A stretch of 64,000 nt of DNA. Source: Nitrosopumilales archaeon. GTDB lineage: Archaea > Thermoproteota > Nitrososphaeria > Nitrososphaerales > Nitrosopumilaceae. The DNA is taken from positions 32,305 to 96,304 of the forward strand of contig OMIR01000068.1 of the NCBI GenBank assembly GCA_900299125.1, read 5' to 3'. Position numbers and translations under genes: made by a program. Below, one piece after another: positions 1-8,364 of the stretch. The number at the start of each line of letters is the position of its first letter. The stretch's first letter is position 1. The notes below the pieces were generated by a model. The model did not search any database. It was not told the DNA's origin and worked only from the letters and a program-made list of their open reading frames with translations.

Positions 1-105
1 GAAATCACAGCTCAAGAAATCGAAGAAGATGAATATGATGAGCAGAATAAGGAAATGATGGAAAAAGATTATGAGGCTTCTTTTCCAGGACTCGAAGAAT
101 CTTAG
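1..105 (+). CDS. C-terminal end of an unidentified acidic protein (partial)
   Basis: Only the last 34 codons are in the window, ending in TAG at 103-105. Fourteen of the 34 residues are Asp or Glu, so this is an acidic, probably disordered tail. The family cannot be identified from this fragment. The frame is supported mainly by its exact convergent overlap with the next gene: the tetranucleotide TTAG at 102-105 holds this stop and, read on the other strand, the stop of the heme O synthase gene. Confidence 0.6.
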   Translation, partial: EITAQEIEEDEYDEQNKEMMEKDYEASFPGLEES

Positions 106-1016
106 AACCTATAATGAAATGCAGCATCTAGTGCAACTGCGACAAATATTATCGTCAGATATGGTGCGGTTACTTTGTATGCCTTCCATGCAAAATCAGA
201 TGTAGGGTTTTTTGTTAGCTTGTAATGATACACCAACATTAAACCGCCGCTTGCTGCAGCTATTGCGACATAGACTAGCCCTAAACCAAACGCATACAAT
301 GCGATTGAATAAGGCAATAGAATAGCAGTATTTGCGAGAATATACTTTGATGTTTTTTGCATACCAATTAAAACAGGCAACATTGGTACACGTGCTTCTG
401 CATAATCATCACGAATTTTCATAGCCAGACACCAAAAGTGAGATGGCGTCCATACAAACACCAGAAATCCAACCAGAAATCCCAACAAGTCAATACCAAA
501 AGGAGGAACAAATCCAGTGGCCGCTGTCCAACCAGCCATAGATGCCGCACTTCCCGCAAATCCACCTATTACAATATTAGAAGAGTTTTTTCTCTTAAGC
601 CAAACAGTATAGATAATGACGTAAAAAAATATCCCCAATCCGATAAAAAATGTTGAAATCCAATTTAATGTAAAATATGCATAAACTACAGAGGCCATGC
701 TAACTGCCAGACCATATACCAAAACAGAAGAAGCCTTGATTTTGCCAGATGGGATTGGTCTGGAATTAGTTCTTTTCATCAGAGGATCAATATCTCGGTC
801 ATAGTAATGATTCAAAGCGCTAGAACCCGCAGATGCCAATCCTCCTGCAATAATTATATGAATTAATCCCATTGGATCTAGTTCTGGCCCTACTAACTTG
901 GATGCTGCATACATAGAAGTAATTGCAGTAATTACGAGTAAAACTACAATTCTTGGTTTTGATACTTCAAGTAGTTCTTTAGCTGCCAACCCACTCAAAA
1001 ACTCCCAGTAAGGCAT
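102..1016 (-). CDS. ctaB: Protoheme IX farnesyltransferase (heme O synthase)
   Basis: Integral membrane UbiA-family prenyltransferase that adds a farnesyl group to the vinyl side chain of heme b to give heme O, the precursor of heme A for terminal oxidases. The diagnostic prenyl-diphosphate-binding motif NHYYDRDIDPLMKRT lies near residues 64-78, followed by RPIPSG. The rest of the 304 residues forms about eight to nine hydrophobic segments, and the length is normal for the family. The start is ATG (MPYWEF). It diverges from the cupredoxin gene at 1081; both fit the copper/heme respiratory chain of ammonia-oxidising archaea. Family assignment is firm; the oxidase that is served is inferred. 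Confidence 0.95.
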   Translation of the reverse strand: MPYWEFLSGLAAKELLEVSKPRIVVLLVITAITSMYAASKLVGPELDPMGLIHIIIAGGLASAGSSALNHYYDRDIDPLMKRTNSRPIPSGKIKASSVLVYGLAVSMASVVYAYFTLNWISTFFIGLGIFFYVIIYTVWLKRKNSSNIVIGGFAGSAASMAGWTAATGFVPPFGIDLLGFLVGFLVFVWTPSHFWCLAMKIRDDYAEARVPMLPVLIGMQKTSKYILANTAILLPYSIALYAFGLGLVYVAIAAASGGLMLVYHYKLTKNPTSDFAWKAYKVTAPYLTIIFVAVALDAAFHYRF

Positions 1017-1080
1017 TTAATTTCTTCGACTAGTTCCGCTACAAAAGGAATAAGTACCTCACATTAGGAATCAAGCACAA

Positions 1081-2337
1081 ATGAGTAATTGGGACCTCAT
1101 GATGCCGGGAATGGGTCTGACGGCGATCGGTATAGCTGGAGTAACAATATCCTATGCCGGAATAGCTCACACTTTTGTTGACGGAATGCATGCCCTAACC
1201 GGACTAACAATGTTTGTGGGGTTGATATTCTTATCAGCTGGCATATTGGACGGTGGTGTTTCTACTAGTAACAGAGCCAAGGCAACAACTCTAGTAGTTT
1301 TAGCAATTTCACTTTCATTTGGAGCAGCCGCGTTGATTTTTAATTCAATTACGACTATTCCAACATTTATTGGTGTAATGTTAATTGTTGCAGTTCCGGC
1401 AATTGTCATGGCATATGTTTCAATGAAAATGCCACAATATGCAAAACCCATTGGAATAATATTTGTTTTAGCAACAGGAGCTGCAATTTCAGCATATGTC
1501 GCATTTGGATTGTATGGTCCATCACAGTATTTGGTTCCACAAGAAGAAGAGATTGAAGAGAAAAAAATCTCTGCACCTAGTGTACCAACTGCTCCAATCA
1601 CAGCCAACTCAATACTCAAAGGCTCTTCAGTGCAGGGAGCCCCAGACTATGAGCCAGATGTGGCCTCTGTTCCATCAGGTAACAATATCGAGTGGACTAA
1701 CTATGATGAAGTGGTTCATTCAGTAACAAGTGCCGTAGATGCAGGTGAAACATTTAACTCAAATCTCATAAACGCTGGGGAAAAGTACCTTCTTGACACA
1801 TCAAAATTAAAGTCAGGTACTTATGAATACATGTGCATAGTCCACCCATGGATGAAAGCATCATTTGCATACGGTGAAGTTTCCACACAAACAACAACTA
1901 TTCCTGAACAAGAACAGATGGATTCTCAAGTTGAATCTCCATCTCAAGATGTTGCACCTACTGAGACAGTACCGCCAGTTGAAGTACCTGCTGAGCAGGT
2001 TCCGCCAACTCAGACAGCACCAGAAGAAACAACCACACCGTCCACTAGCACTGCTAGTGATTCTGTAATGGTGGAAATGGCTGAGGGGTCATCAGCAAAT
2101 ACAGAGTGTGCTGACAAGTGCTATGTTCCAAGTACAGCACAAGTTACAATCGGCGGTTCAGTCACATGGAAAAATGTAGATACTGCGGCGCATACTGTTA
2201 CTGAAACTAATTCAAAGTTTGATTCTAGTCTAGTATCTTCTGGAGGAGAATATTCTTTCAAATTTGAAGAGGCTGGGACTTATGATTACATGTGTATAGT
2301 CCACCCATGGATGAAAGGTCAAGTAATTGTAGGTTAG
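1081..2337 (+). CDS. Membrane protein with two plastocyanin-like cupredoxin domains
   Basis: Probable electron-transfer copper protein tethered to the membrane and facing outward. Residues 10-145 hold about five hydrophobic segments. Two blue-copper domains follow: the first near 165-262 with ligands His213, Cys252, His255 and Met258, the second near 325-418 with His371, Cys405, His408 and Met411. Both carry the same ligand loop CIVHPWMK. A Pro/Thr/Glu-rich linker of about 60 residues separates them. Thaumarchaea are known to carry many such plastocyanin-like proteins, thought to replace cytochrome c. The individual partner cannot be told. The near-identical ligand loops suggest an internal domain duplication. 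The JAMM protease gene begins one base after the stop. Confidence 0.88.
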   Translation: MSNWDLMMPGMGLTAIGIAGVTISYAGIAHTFVDGMHALTGLTMFVGLIFLSAGILDGGVSTSNRAKATTLVVLAISLSFGAAALIFNSITTIPTFIGVMLIVAVPAIVMAYVSMKMPQYAKPIGIIFVLATGAAISAYVAFGLYGPSQYLVPQEEEIEEKKISAPSVPTAPITANSILKGSSVQGAPDYEPDVASVPSGNNIEWTNYDEVVHSVTSAVDAGETFNSNLINAGEKYLLDTSKLKSGTYEYMCIVHPWMKASFAYGEVSTQTTTIPEQEQMDSQVESPSQDVAPTETVPPVEVPAEQVPPTQTAPEETTTPSTSTASDSVMVEMAEGSSANTECADKCYVPSTAQVTIGGSVTWKNVDTAAHTVTETNSKFDSSLVSSGGEYSFKFEEAGTYDYMCIVHPWMKGQVIVG

Positions 2338-2338
2338 T

Positions 2339-2752
2339 TTGGAAAAAACCCTAGTACTAAGTCAAACTCAAAAAAACACACTATTAGATCATGCAAAAAA
2401 AAATCCACTCATAGAGTCATGCGCTTTACTTTTGGGAAAAATCGACCTCAACACGTACAAAGTCAAAGACATCTATTTGACAGAAAACATCGAGAATTCT
2501 CCTGTAAACTTCACCATATCAAACGAGGAATTATTGGCTGCATATCAAGAGGCAGAAAAAAGAGGATTAGATATCATAGGGATTTTTCATTCCCATCCTC
2601 ATTGGGAGGCAATTCCATCACAAACAGATAAAAAATTCATGAGAGTAAACCCAGTCATCTGGATAATTTACTCTAACGAAAAAGATCAGATGAGGGGATT
2701 TATTCTTGAATCAGACATCGAACGGGTCTTGATCAAAATTGACGAAATTTAA
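2339..2752 (+). CDS. JAMM/MPN-type zinc metalloprotease (Mov34 family)
   Basis: 137-residue protein with the complete JAMM zinc site: Glu26, then His84-Ser-His86, Ser94 and Asp97 (spacing HxHx7SxxD, in HSHPHWEAIPSQTD). Known relatives cleave isopeptide or C-terminal bonds of ubiquitin-like proteins (archaeal SAMP removal) or act in sulfur-carrier processing; the substrate here is unknown. The start is TTG at 2339, one base after the cupredoxin stop, so the two are probably co-transcribed. No ubiquitin-like or E1-like gene is adjacent. Family is firm; role is open. Confidence 0.85.
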   Translation: MEKTLVLSQTQKNTLLDHAKKNPLIESCALLLGKIDLNTYKVKDIYLTENIENSPVNFTISNEELLAAYQEAEKRGLDIIGIFHSHPHWEAIPSQTDKKFMRVNPVIWIIYSNEKDQMRGFILESDIERVLIKIDEI

Positions 2753-2821
2753 TCTAAGAACTCAATCATTATATGGAATTTCTCTCTAACCTCTATTTTT
2801 AATCAATAACACATCATCTTT

Positions 2822-2832
2822 GAAATAAATAT
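2822..2832 (+). promoter_or_regulatory. TATA-like promoter element of the DUF2024-like gene
   Basis: An AT-rich box (GAAATAAATAT) lies 26-27 bases before the ATG at 2854, the distance expected for an archaeal TATA box of a leaderless transcript. Confidence 0.4.
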
Positions 2833-2853
2833 CCCTTTTTTCATTAACAAAAC

Positions 2854-3114
2854 ATGATGGAAATACACGTCTACGATACATACGTAGAAGCAAGTGATGG
2901 TCACACCATGCATTTTGATGTCATAACATCAGAAAAAGATCATGGTAAGGCAATCCAATATGCAAAACAATGGCTCAAAACCATCGGTGAGGCAGAGGCC
3001 AAAGTGACAACAGAAGAATGTCAATTCTGCCACTCACAGGGTGCACCAAAGCCAGTTGAGGATGCAATCAAAGCAAATGGATTCTTCATTCAAAAGATGG
3101 AAGGTTGTCCATAA
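2854..3114 (+). CDS. Small DUF2024-like protein
   Basis: 86 residues. The N-terminal pattern VYDTYV followed by DGHTMHFDVI resembles the DUF2024 family, small alpha/beta proteins of unknown function. A CxxC pair (ECQFCHS, near residues 56-59) and a further Cys near the C-terminus could bind metal or form a disulfide; I am not sure these are general to the family. Start ATG at 2854 or 2857. It has its own TATA-like box and is followed by a nine-T run, so it is likely a monocistronic unit. No function should be assumed. Confidence 0.65.
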   Translation: MMEIHVYDTYVEASDGHTMHFDVITSEKDHGKAIQYAKQWLKTIGEAEAKVTTEECQFCHSQGAPKPVEDAIKANGFFIQKMEGCP

Positions 3115-3116
3115 GC

Positions 3117-3135
3117 TTTTTTTTTAATTTTTAAT
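3117..3135 (+). terminator. T-rich terminator after the DUF2024-like gene
   Basis: A run of nine T followed by AATTTTTAATT starts three bases after the stop codon. Archaeal RNA polymerase terminates on T-tracts without a stable hairpin, which fits here. Confidence 0.5.
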
Positions 3136-3151
3136 TACATTTTAATTCTTA

Positions 3152-3352
3152 ATGATCATTACAAAAACAATGTCCAAAGAAGTAAAATATCATAAATTAA
3201 CAGTAGAGGGTGAAAAGAAAACTCAATGGATATGTGGTTGTTTTGAGACAGTCGATGGTTATTTTTGGTTCTGTACTGAACACAAAAATTCCCTCAGTAA
3301 GGCAATCGAAGAACAAATTGACCAATTAGATATGAAACGCATAGTTAGTTAA
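3152..3352 (+). CDS. Small hypothetical protein
   Basis: 66 residues as opened at ATG 3152; ATG at 3170 (MSKEVKYHKL) is an equally good start and gives 60 residues. I do not recognise a family. Visible features are a central WICGCFE...YFWFCTEHK stretch with three Cys and one His that might bind a metal, and an amphipathic C-terminal helix. It lies between a T-rich terminator and the convergent pyrophosphatase gene. Codon use looks like that of its neighbours. Confidence 0.55.
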   Translation: MIITKTMSKEVKYHKLTVEGEKKTQWICGCFETVDGYFWFCTEHKNSLSKAIEEQIDQLDMKRIVS

Positions 3353-3403
3353 CAACTCTTAGTATTTCAATTCCAAATAACATTATTCTAAACGACTAGT
3401 ATT

Positions 3404-5443
3404 CTATAGAACCAAGATTGCTACAAAGGCAGCCACGAAAACTATAGCCACAGTATTGAGCAATTTGATTACGGTGTTAAGTGCTGGTCCGGCAGTATCT
3501 TTGTACGGATCCCCGATTATATCTCCGACCACAGCAACTTTGTGCTCATCGCTTCCTTTTCTTCCTTGCATCTCAACTAGCTTTTTGGCGTTATCCCATG
3601 CGCCACCGGTGTTTGCTAGATGATAAGCTAAAAAGATACCCGTCACAACTGCTCCCATCAATAGTCCAGCAACTGCGGGTGGGCCTAAGATAATTCCAAG
3701 TACAATAGGCGCGGCTATTGCAATAGATGCAGACTTCCATAATTCGCGTAGTGATGCAACAGTGGCAATATCGACACATTTAGCATAATCAGGTTTAGAT
3801 TTACCAGTTAGAATTTCAGGATCAGCTTTGAATTGACGACGAACCTCATCAACCATTTTCGTTGCCGCTCGCGATACACCGCCGATTAGTTGCCCTGTGA
3901 TAATAAATGGAATTAGGCCGCCAACAAGCAACCCTATGACCACACCAGGGTTGGAAAGTCCATAGTCAAATGCGTGTGAGAATACTTTGGCTGCTTCGTA
4001 TTGAAAAGCTTGAATCATTGCCAGTGCTGCAAGACCTGCACTAGCAATTGCAAATCCCTTGGTTACGGCTTTAGTGGTATTTCCTACAGCATCAATTTGA
4101 TCAGTTATCTTTCGGTTTTCTTCACCCATTCCAGTCATTTCAACAATTCCTCCAGCATTATCAGAGATCGGTCCGAATGCATCGATACTCAAAACAATTC
4201 CGGCAAGACTGAGCATTGCCATTGCAGTGAGAGATGTTCCAAAAATACCATAAAGTAAGGATTGTGACGGATCAGGTGCTGCAGATGATGCAATTGAAAA
4301 TGAGATTACTATTGCAACAACTAATGCAATCATGAACGGTCCTGTAGACTGCATTCCTTTGATAATTCCCATCAATGTTAGAGACGCATATCCCCATTTT
4401 GCAGAATCAGTGATTTCTCTGACCGGTTTATACTTGTAGTTGGTGTAATTATCAGTAATTCTCTGTATAACTGGCACTAGTATTACGCCCACAATAGTGC
4501 AACCAAATAATGCGTAGGAAAGTTTGTCATTGCCCAAAAACATTGTTGTAAAGACATAGTTTAGACCTATTGCAATTGCGGCAGAAATATAGAATGAGCG
4601 ATTCAGAGGCTTCATTACGTCATCTCTAGTCTTTGAGCCAATTGTGGCAGTGCCAATAATTGATGCAATCATTCCAGCTGCACCTATTAGAATTGGATAA
4701 GTCATGATTTTTGGCAAGCCAATTAATGCGCCAATTAGAATAGAAGCTAGGACTGTAACAATATATGATTCATAAACATCTGAGCCCATACCAGCGGCAT
4801 CACCCACATTATCACCTACATTATCAGCAATCGTTGCGGGGTTTCTCGGATCATCTTCTGGTATATTGGCCTCAACTTTTCCAACTAGGTCTGCGCCCAT
4901 ATCAGCAGCTTTTGTAAAAATTCCACCCCCGATTCTTATGAATAAAGCGATGAGACTGGCACCAATACCTACACCTGCAATAGTGATTGGGTCAGGATAA
5001 ACCATGAACAGAATAGATAATGCCATTAATGCCATCGCTGGAACTACTAGTCCAACAGTAGCACCGCCTCTAAATGCCAAAGCAAATGTCTTACCAAGAC
5101 CACTGTGTGTTGCATTTGCTGACCTAACTGCCGCTTTGACAGTAATTTTTAGCGAAACAATACCAGAAACTGCAGAGAGGGCAGCTCCTACCGCAAATGC
5201 TATTCCGTTAGAGCCTTGAAAGAAGAATCCAATTACAATTGATAGACCGATTGCTATTGGAATGATTATTTTTAGTTCACGTTTAAGAAATGCCGCAGCT
5301 CCTACTTTTACTGCATCAGAGATATCCGTCATTTCTTTGGTTCCGGGATTTTGTCTTAATACCCACATGGTATAAGCACCGGCAACTGCAAAAGATGCAA
5401 TAGAAGCTATAACAGGTATAAGAAACTGGATTGGAATCTCCAT
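3404..5443 (-). CDS. hppA: Membrane-bound proton-pumping pyrophosphatase, K+-independent type
   Basis: Hydrolyses pyrophosphate and pumps protons (or Na+) across the cytoplasmic membrane. 679 residues with about 16 hydrophobic segments. The substrate site is seen at residues 171-226 (GGGIFTKAADMGADLVGKVE, then a DNVGDNVGD stretch and DVYESY). The K+-dependence switch reads GNTTKAVTKG at 454-463: Lys458 and Thr461 replace the Ala and Gly of K+-dependent enzymes, so this is the K+-independent class. The ion pumped cannot be settled by reading, though K+-independent enzymes are generally proton pumps. A TATA-like box (GTTTATATG, minus strand, about 5473-5481) precedes the ATG. The soluble pyrophosphatase lies 0.5 kb upstream. 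Confidence 0.96.
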   Translation of the reverse strand: MEIPIQFLIPVIASIASFAVAGAYTMWVLRQNPGTKEMTDISDAVKVGAAAFLKRELKIIIPIAIGLSIVIGFFFQGSNGIAFAVGAALSAVSGIVSLKITVKAAVRSANATHSGLGKTFALAFRGGATVGLVVPAMALMALSILFMVYPDPITIAGVGIGASLIALFIRIGGGIFTKAADMGADLVGKVEANIPEDDPRNPATIADNVGDNVGDAAGMGSDVYESYIVTVLASILIGALIGLPKIMTYPILIGAAGMIASIIGTATIGSKTRDDVMKPLNRSFYISAAIAIGLNYVFTTMFLGNDKLSYALFGCTIVGVILVPVIQRITDNYTNYKYKPVREITDSAKWGYASLTLMGIIKGMQSTGPFMIALVVAIVISFSIASSAAPDPSQSLLYGIFGTSLTAMAMLSLAGIVLSIDAFGPISDNAGGIVEMTGMGEENRKITDQIDAVGNTTKAVTKGFAIASAGLAALAMIQAFQYEAAKVFSHAFDYGLSNPGVVIGLLVGGLIPFIITGQLIGGVSRAATKMVDEVRRQFKADPEILTGKSKPDYAKCVDIATVASLRELWKSASIAIAAPIVLGIILGPPAVAGLLMGAVVTGIFLAYHLANTGGAWDNAKKLVEMQGRKGSDEHKVAVVGDIIGDPYKDTAGPALNTVIKLLNTVAIVFVAAFVAILVL

Positions 5444-5486
5444 GATATAACTGCCTGCCTAAAAATACGGCATATAAACCATAAAA

Positions 5487-5852
5487 CTAGGATTGTCGCT
5501 TTTTGTATGGAGTAAATTTTTTGCCCTTGAGAACTTGACGTACAAGATTATTGAATCTCTTCCCGTGCGAGAGATATGGAAATCTCTGGTGAACCAATTC
5601 ATGTGCTATTGTATCATCCAATGCCTTTTCATCTGGGATCTTTTTGACATTGATAAAGATTAGATTATGATTCATGTAAGATACTCCATAATACTTGTAG
5701 GCAGTAGTTCTTCTCCCCATAGTTATTTCCTTTGGCATTTCTAGAACTTCTTTTGAGGTCATCAACACTTTAGGCTCTTGAATCGACAAACGATTTGAAA
5801 AGATTCCAGTTTTTTCAAGTATACTAAAGCGAAGTTCTTCGTCTAGTTGCAC
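5487..5852 (-). CDS. SprT/YgjP-like zinc metallopeptidase
   Basis: 121 residues with a gluzincin-type site: HELVH at 84-88 and a third His at 96 within FPYLSHGKRF, a pattern shared by SprT-like and YgjP-like minimal metallopeptidases. SprT-like proteins elsewhere degrade DNA-protein crosslinks, but this small archaeal form lacks any recognisable DNA-binding extension, so the substrate is unknown. It lies between the two pyrophosphatase genes on the same strand, with short gaps (43 and 67 bases). Start ATG (MQLDEELRF). Confidence 0.75.
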   Translation of the reverse strand: MQLDEELRFSILEKTGIFSNRLSIQEPKVLMTSKEVLEMPKEITMGRRTTAYKYYGVSYMNHNLIFINVKKIPDEKALDDTIAHELVHQRFPYLSHGKRFNNLVRQVLKGKKFTPYKKRQS

Positions 5853-5919
5853 ATGTTGTAGTGTTAGAAAGAAACTAAATCAAACAGTGTCAATTCTTAT
5901 CAAAAATTTGGTTAAGTTG

Positions 5920-6465
5920 TTAATACTTTGACAAAACTTTTTTGTAATTTTTTACAGCCTCAATGATTACAGTCTTTGCGACATTTGCCGAATCCCATCC
6001 TAGAACCTCTACTTTTTTGCCTTCCAAGTCCTTATAGACTTGGAAAAAGTGAGCCATCTCCTTAAGATTGTGTGCCTCAATATCAGAAATATCTTTTGTG
6101 TTCAAATATCTCGGATCTGTTGTTGATACGCAGATAACCTTATCATCTGATTGTCCTTGATCCTTTAACTTGAGCAAACCTATTGGTCTACACTCAATGA
6201 GAATTCCAGGAAAGGTAGGATTTGTGACCAGAACTAGGGCATCAAGTGGATCGCCATCCTCGGATAATGTTTGAGGGATTATTCCATAGTCACCCGGATA
6301 ATGAAATGGTGAAAAAAGTACCCTATCTAGTTTCATCATATTGTGCTTTTTATCATATTCGTACTTGTTCTGAGAGCCTTTTGGAATTTCTACTACCACA
6401 TTAATAATTTCTGGAATATCTACACCAGTCTCAATATCATGCCAAAAATTCTTTGTCATATCCAT
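5920..6465 (-). CDS. ppa: Soluble inorganic pyrophosphatase, family I
   Basis: Cytoplasmic Mg2+-dependent enzyme that splits pyrophosphate and so pulls biosynthetic reactions forward. The family I signature DGDPLDALVLV is present, with a downstream Lys/Asp-rich active site (KLKDQGQSDDKVICV). 181 residues is the normal size. Start ATG at 6465 (MDMTKNFWHD). With hppA close by, the cell can spend pyrophosphate either as heat or as a proton gradient. Confidence 0.95.
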   Translation of the reverse strand: MDMTKNFWHDIETGVDIPEIINVVVEIPKGSQNKYEYDKKHNMMKLDRVLFSPFHYPGDYGIIPQTLSEDGDPLDALVLVTNPTFPGILIECRPIGLLKLKDQGQSDDKVICVSTTDPRYLNTKDISDIEAHNLKEMAHFFQVYKDLEGKKVEVLGWDSANVAKTVIIEAVKNYKKVLSKY

Positions 6466-6560
6466 TCTATCAAGAAAGGAATAATCTATACTTTGAGATT
6501 ATAGGGTCAGAGTTTGTAGTGTGTAATCATTTATCATACAGCCACCGTCTCATCATACCC

Positions 6561-7046
6561 CTAGATCATACGTTCCAGTAGATTTTTTGTTTTATTTCTA
6601 ATTTCTTGTGTAATGTTGACTATAACTAATCCTTCATTAGGTTGTCCATAGAGGACAACAGAGTTTTGTGGAGCATAAATGCATACAGGGATTACCAATA
6701 GGTCTTCTTCACCATTGACTAGGATTTGTGTTGGCGGTTTTGATGAAAAAGCCTGTTTTATTACATCGATGCTTTGCTGAGTAATATGTGCAGCTGGGTT
6801 ATCACAGTACAGTTTTGAAACATTACTTACTGGGGAAATTCTCTTTTCTCGTTTCTCATATCCGTCAATAATTTGAAGTGATGGGATAAATCCAAATTGC
6901 AGCATGTTTTCAGTTGTGGCATCACCTACAGTGATTAGATAGGCATTTTTTGGGATATGTTTTAAAATAATCTCCGAGGTAGTTTCTTTGAGTAGAATTC
7001 CTAGTGGAGTTTTTAACTCATCACGAAGTGATTCGGGTAATTTCAA
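6561..7046 (-). CDS. GTP-dependent dephospho-CoA kinase (DUF359 family)
   Basis: Last step of archaeal coenzyme A synthesis: phosphorylation of dephospho-CoA with GTP. The sequence shows the family pattern: LITVGDATTENML and IDGYEKRE in the first half, NPAAHIT in the middle, then VNGEEDLLVIPV and VVLYGQPNEGLVIV. I place the start at TTG 7046 (MKLPESLRDELKTPLG), which fits the family N-terminus and leaves five bases after the mrp stop. An ATG at 7106 in the same frame would add 20 basic residues inside mrp and seems less likely. Probably co-transcribed with mrp. Confidence 0.85.
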   Translation of the reverse strand: MKLPESLRDELKTPLGILLKETTSEIILKHIPKNAYLITVGDATTENMLQFGFIPSLQIIDGYEKREKRISPVSNVSKLYCDNPAAHITQQSIDVIKQAFSSKPPTQILVNGEEDLLVIPVCIYAPQNSVVLYGQPNEGLVIVNITQEIRNKTKNLLERMI

Positions 7047-7051
7047 TAATA

Positions 7052-8131
7052 CTAGGCAGTAGCGCCTTGCATTTCTTCTTTTAGCTTTGCTGCTAGAATA
7101 CTGCATTGAGCTGCAACATTTTTTGCAGACATGCGAATCGCTTCAGCGGATGGAGATGAGGGATGCGATAAAATTACTGGTTTTCCCTTATCTGAACCCT
7201 CCATTATCCCAGAATTGAGAGGGATTTCTCCAATGAATGGTATGTTGAATTTTTCACTTATTCGTTTTGCTCCGCCCTCACCGAAGACATAATGCTTATC
7301 GCTGCATTTTGGACAGATAAAATAACTCATATTTTCAATTACGCCAATAATAGGAACGTTGAGCTTGTTAAACATTCCAATTGCCTTAGTTGCGACATTG
7401 GATGCTACATCTTGTGGTGTGGTAACAACAAGTATTCCGGTAATTGGAATTGTTTGTGCTAGGGTTAATGGTATGTCACCAGTTCCTGGCGGAAGATCAA
7501 CTACAAGATAGTCAAGATTCGACCAGTTGGTATCCACTAAAAATTGTTTTAGTATTCCTGAAATTATCGGTCCTCGATAAATCGCAGCCTGATGTTCTTG
7601 TTCTGCAAAAAATCCAAATGAGACTACCTGAATTCCATTCATCTCAACTGGTTGTAGTTTGTTGTTATCAACTTCCATGAACGCTTTTTGCATACCAAGC
7701 ATTAATGGAATACTAGGTCCATAGATATCAGCATCAAGTAATCCAACTTTGGCACCAGATTGTGCAAGTGCTAGAGCCAAGTTTAGAGAAACGGTTGATT
7801 TCCCAACTCCTCCCTTACCACTGGCTACTCCAATTATGTTTTTGACAGATGACATGGCTTCGTCTGCATCAAGTGATCTGCCCTCCATCACTTTAGCGGT
7901 GACTTTGATATCAGAGATTTTTATTCCATCTAATTCGTTTATTGCTCGACGAACATCCTGTTCTATTTGATCATTGAACGGACATGCTGGTGTTGTTAGT
8001 TCTAAAGTGAATTTGAGATTACCGTCGTTTAACTCCAAGTCCTTTATCATGCCCATTGATACGATGTCCTTTTTCAAGTCAGGATCAATAACTGTGGCAA
8101 GTTTGGTAAGAACTTGGTCAATGCCAACCAT
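7052..8131 (-). CDS. mrp: Mrp/NBP35-type Fe-S cluster carrier ATPase with MIP18-like N-domain
   Basis: P-loop scaffold or carrier that assembles and hands over [4Fe-4S] clusters. Residues 1-85 form a MIP18/DUF59 domain; the ATPase follows with the deviant Walker A GKGGVGKST, and a CxxC cluster ligand pair (FICPKC) lies in the C-terminal third. I choose ATG 8131 (MVGIDQVLTK): a TATA-like box on the minus strand (TTTAAATAATG, 8152-8162) is 26 bases away, giving a leaderless transcript. A TTG two codons further up is possible. It probably serves the many Fe-S enzymes around (NadA, radical SAM protein) together with the A-type carrier at 51532. Confidence 0.93.
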   Translation of the reverse strand: MVGIDQVLTKLATVIDPDLKKDIVSMGMIKDLELNDGNLKFTLELTTPACPFNDQIEQDVRRAINELDGIKISDIKVTAKVMEGRSLDADEAMSSVKNIIGVASGKGGVGKSTVSLNLALALAQSGAKVGLLDADIYGPSIPLMLGMQKAFMEVDNNKLQPVEMNGIQVVSFGFFAEQEHQAAIYRGPIISGILKQFLVDTNWSNLDYLVVDLPPGTGDIPLTLAQTIPITGILVVTTPQDVASNVATKAIGMFNKLNVPIIGVIENMSYFICPKCSDKHYVFGEGGAKRISEKFNIPFIGEIPLNSGIMEGSDKGKPVILSHPSSPSAEAIRMSAKNVAAQCSILAAKLKEEMQGATA

Positions 8132-8151
8132 GCACAAAAAATTTGAAATAC

Positions 8152-8162
8152 ATTATTTAAAG
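8152..8162 (-). promoter_or_regulatory. TATA-like box of mrp
   Basis: TTTAAATAATG on the minus strand is centred about 26 bases upstream of the ATG at 8131. This favours ATG 8131 over the in-frame TTG at 8137. Confidence 0.45.
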
Positions 8163-8334
8163 ATAGGTCAATTTCCAAAACACGTGTGTTTTTTTGCAGA
8201 AAATTACATCTTAGGGATTCCTAATCAGAAATTATTTTTTACCAAATCTAAAACCAAACAGTACAAAAATCACATAATATCGACCAAGGAGAGACGAAGA
8301 TTCGCAAAAATTATTGTAAAGTTACCCAAAGATT

Positions 8335-8343
8335 CATAAATTA
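8335..8343 (+). promoter_or_regulatory. TATA-like box of rpo7
   Basis: CATAAATTA is centred 26 bases before the TTG at 8365, so the transcript would begin at or next to that codon. Two ATG triplets in between (8343, 8349) are in another frame. Confidence 0.45.
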
Positions 8344-8364
8344 TGCGCATGGAGTTTCGCACAG

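Noticed and set aside
7974..8339. Plus-strand frame of 121 codons across the mrp/rpo7 divergent promoter
   Set aside because: Most of it is antisense to mrp, and the rest is the AT-rich promoter region with both TATA boxes.
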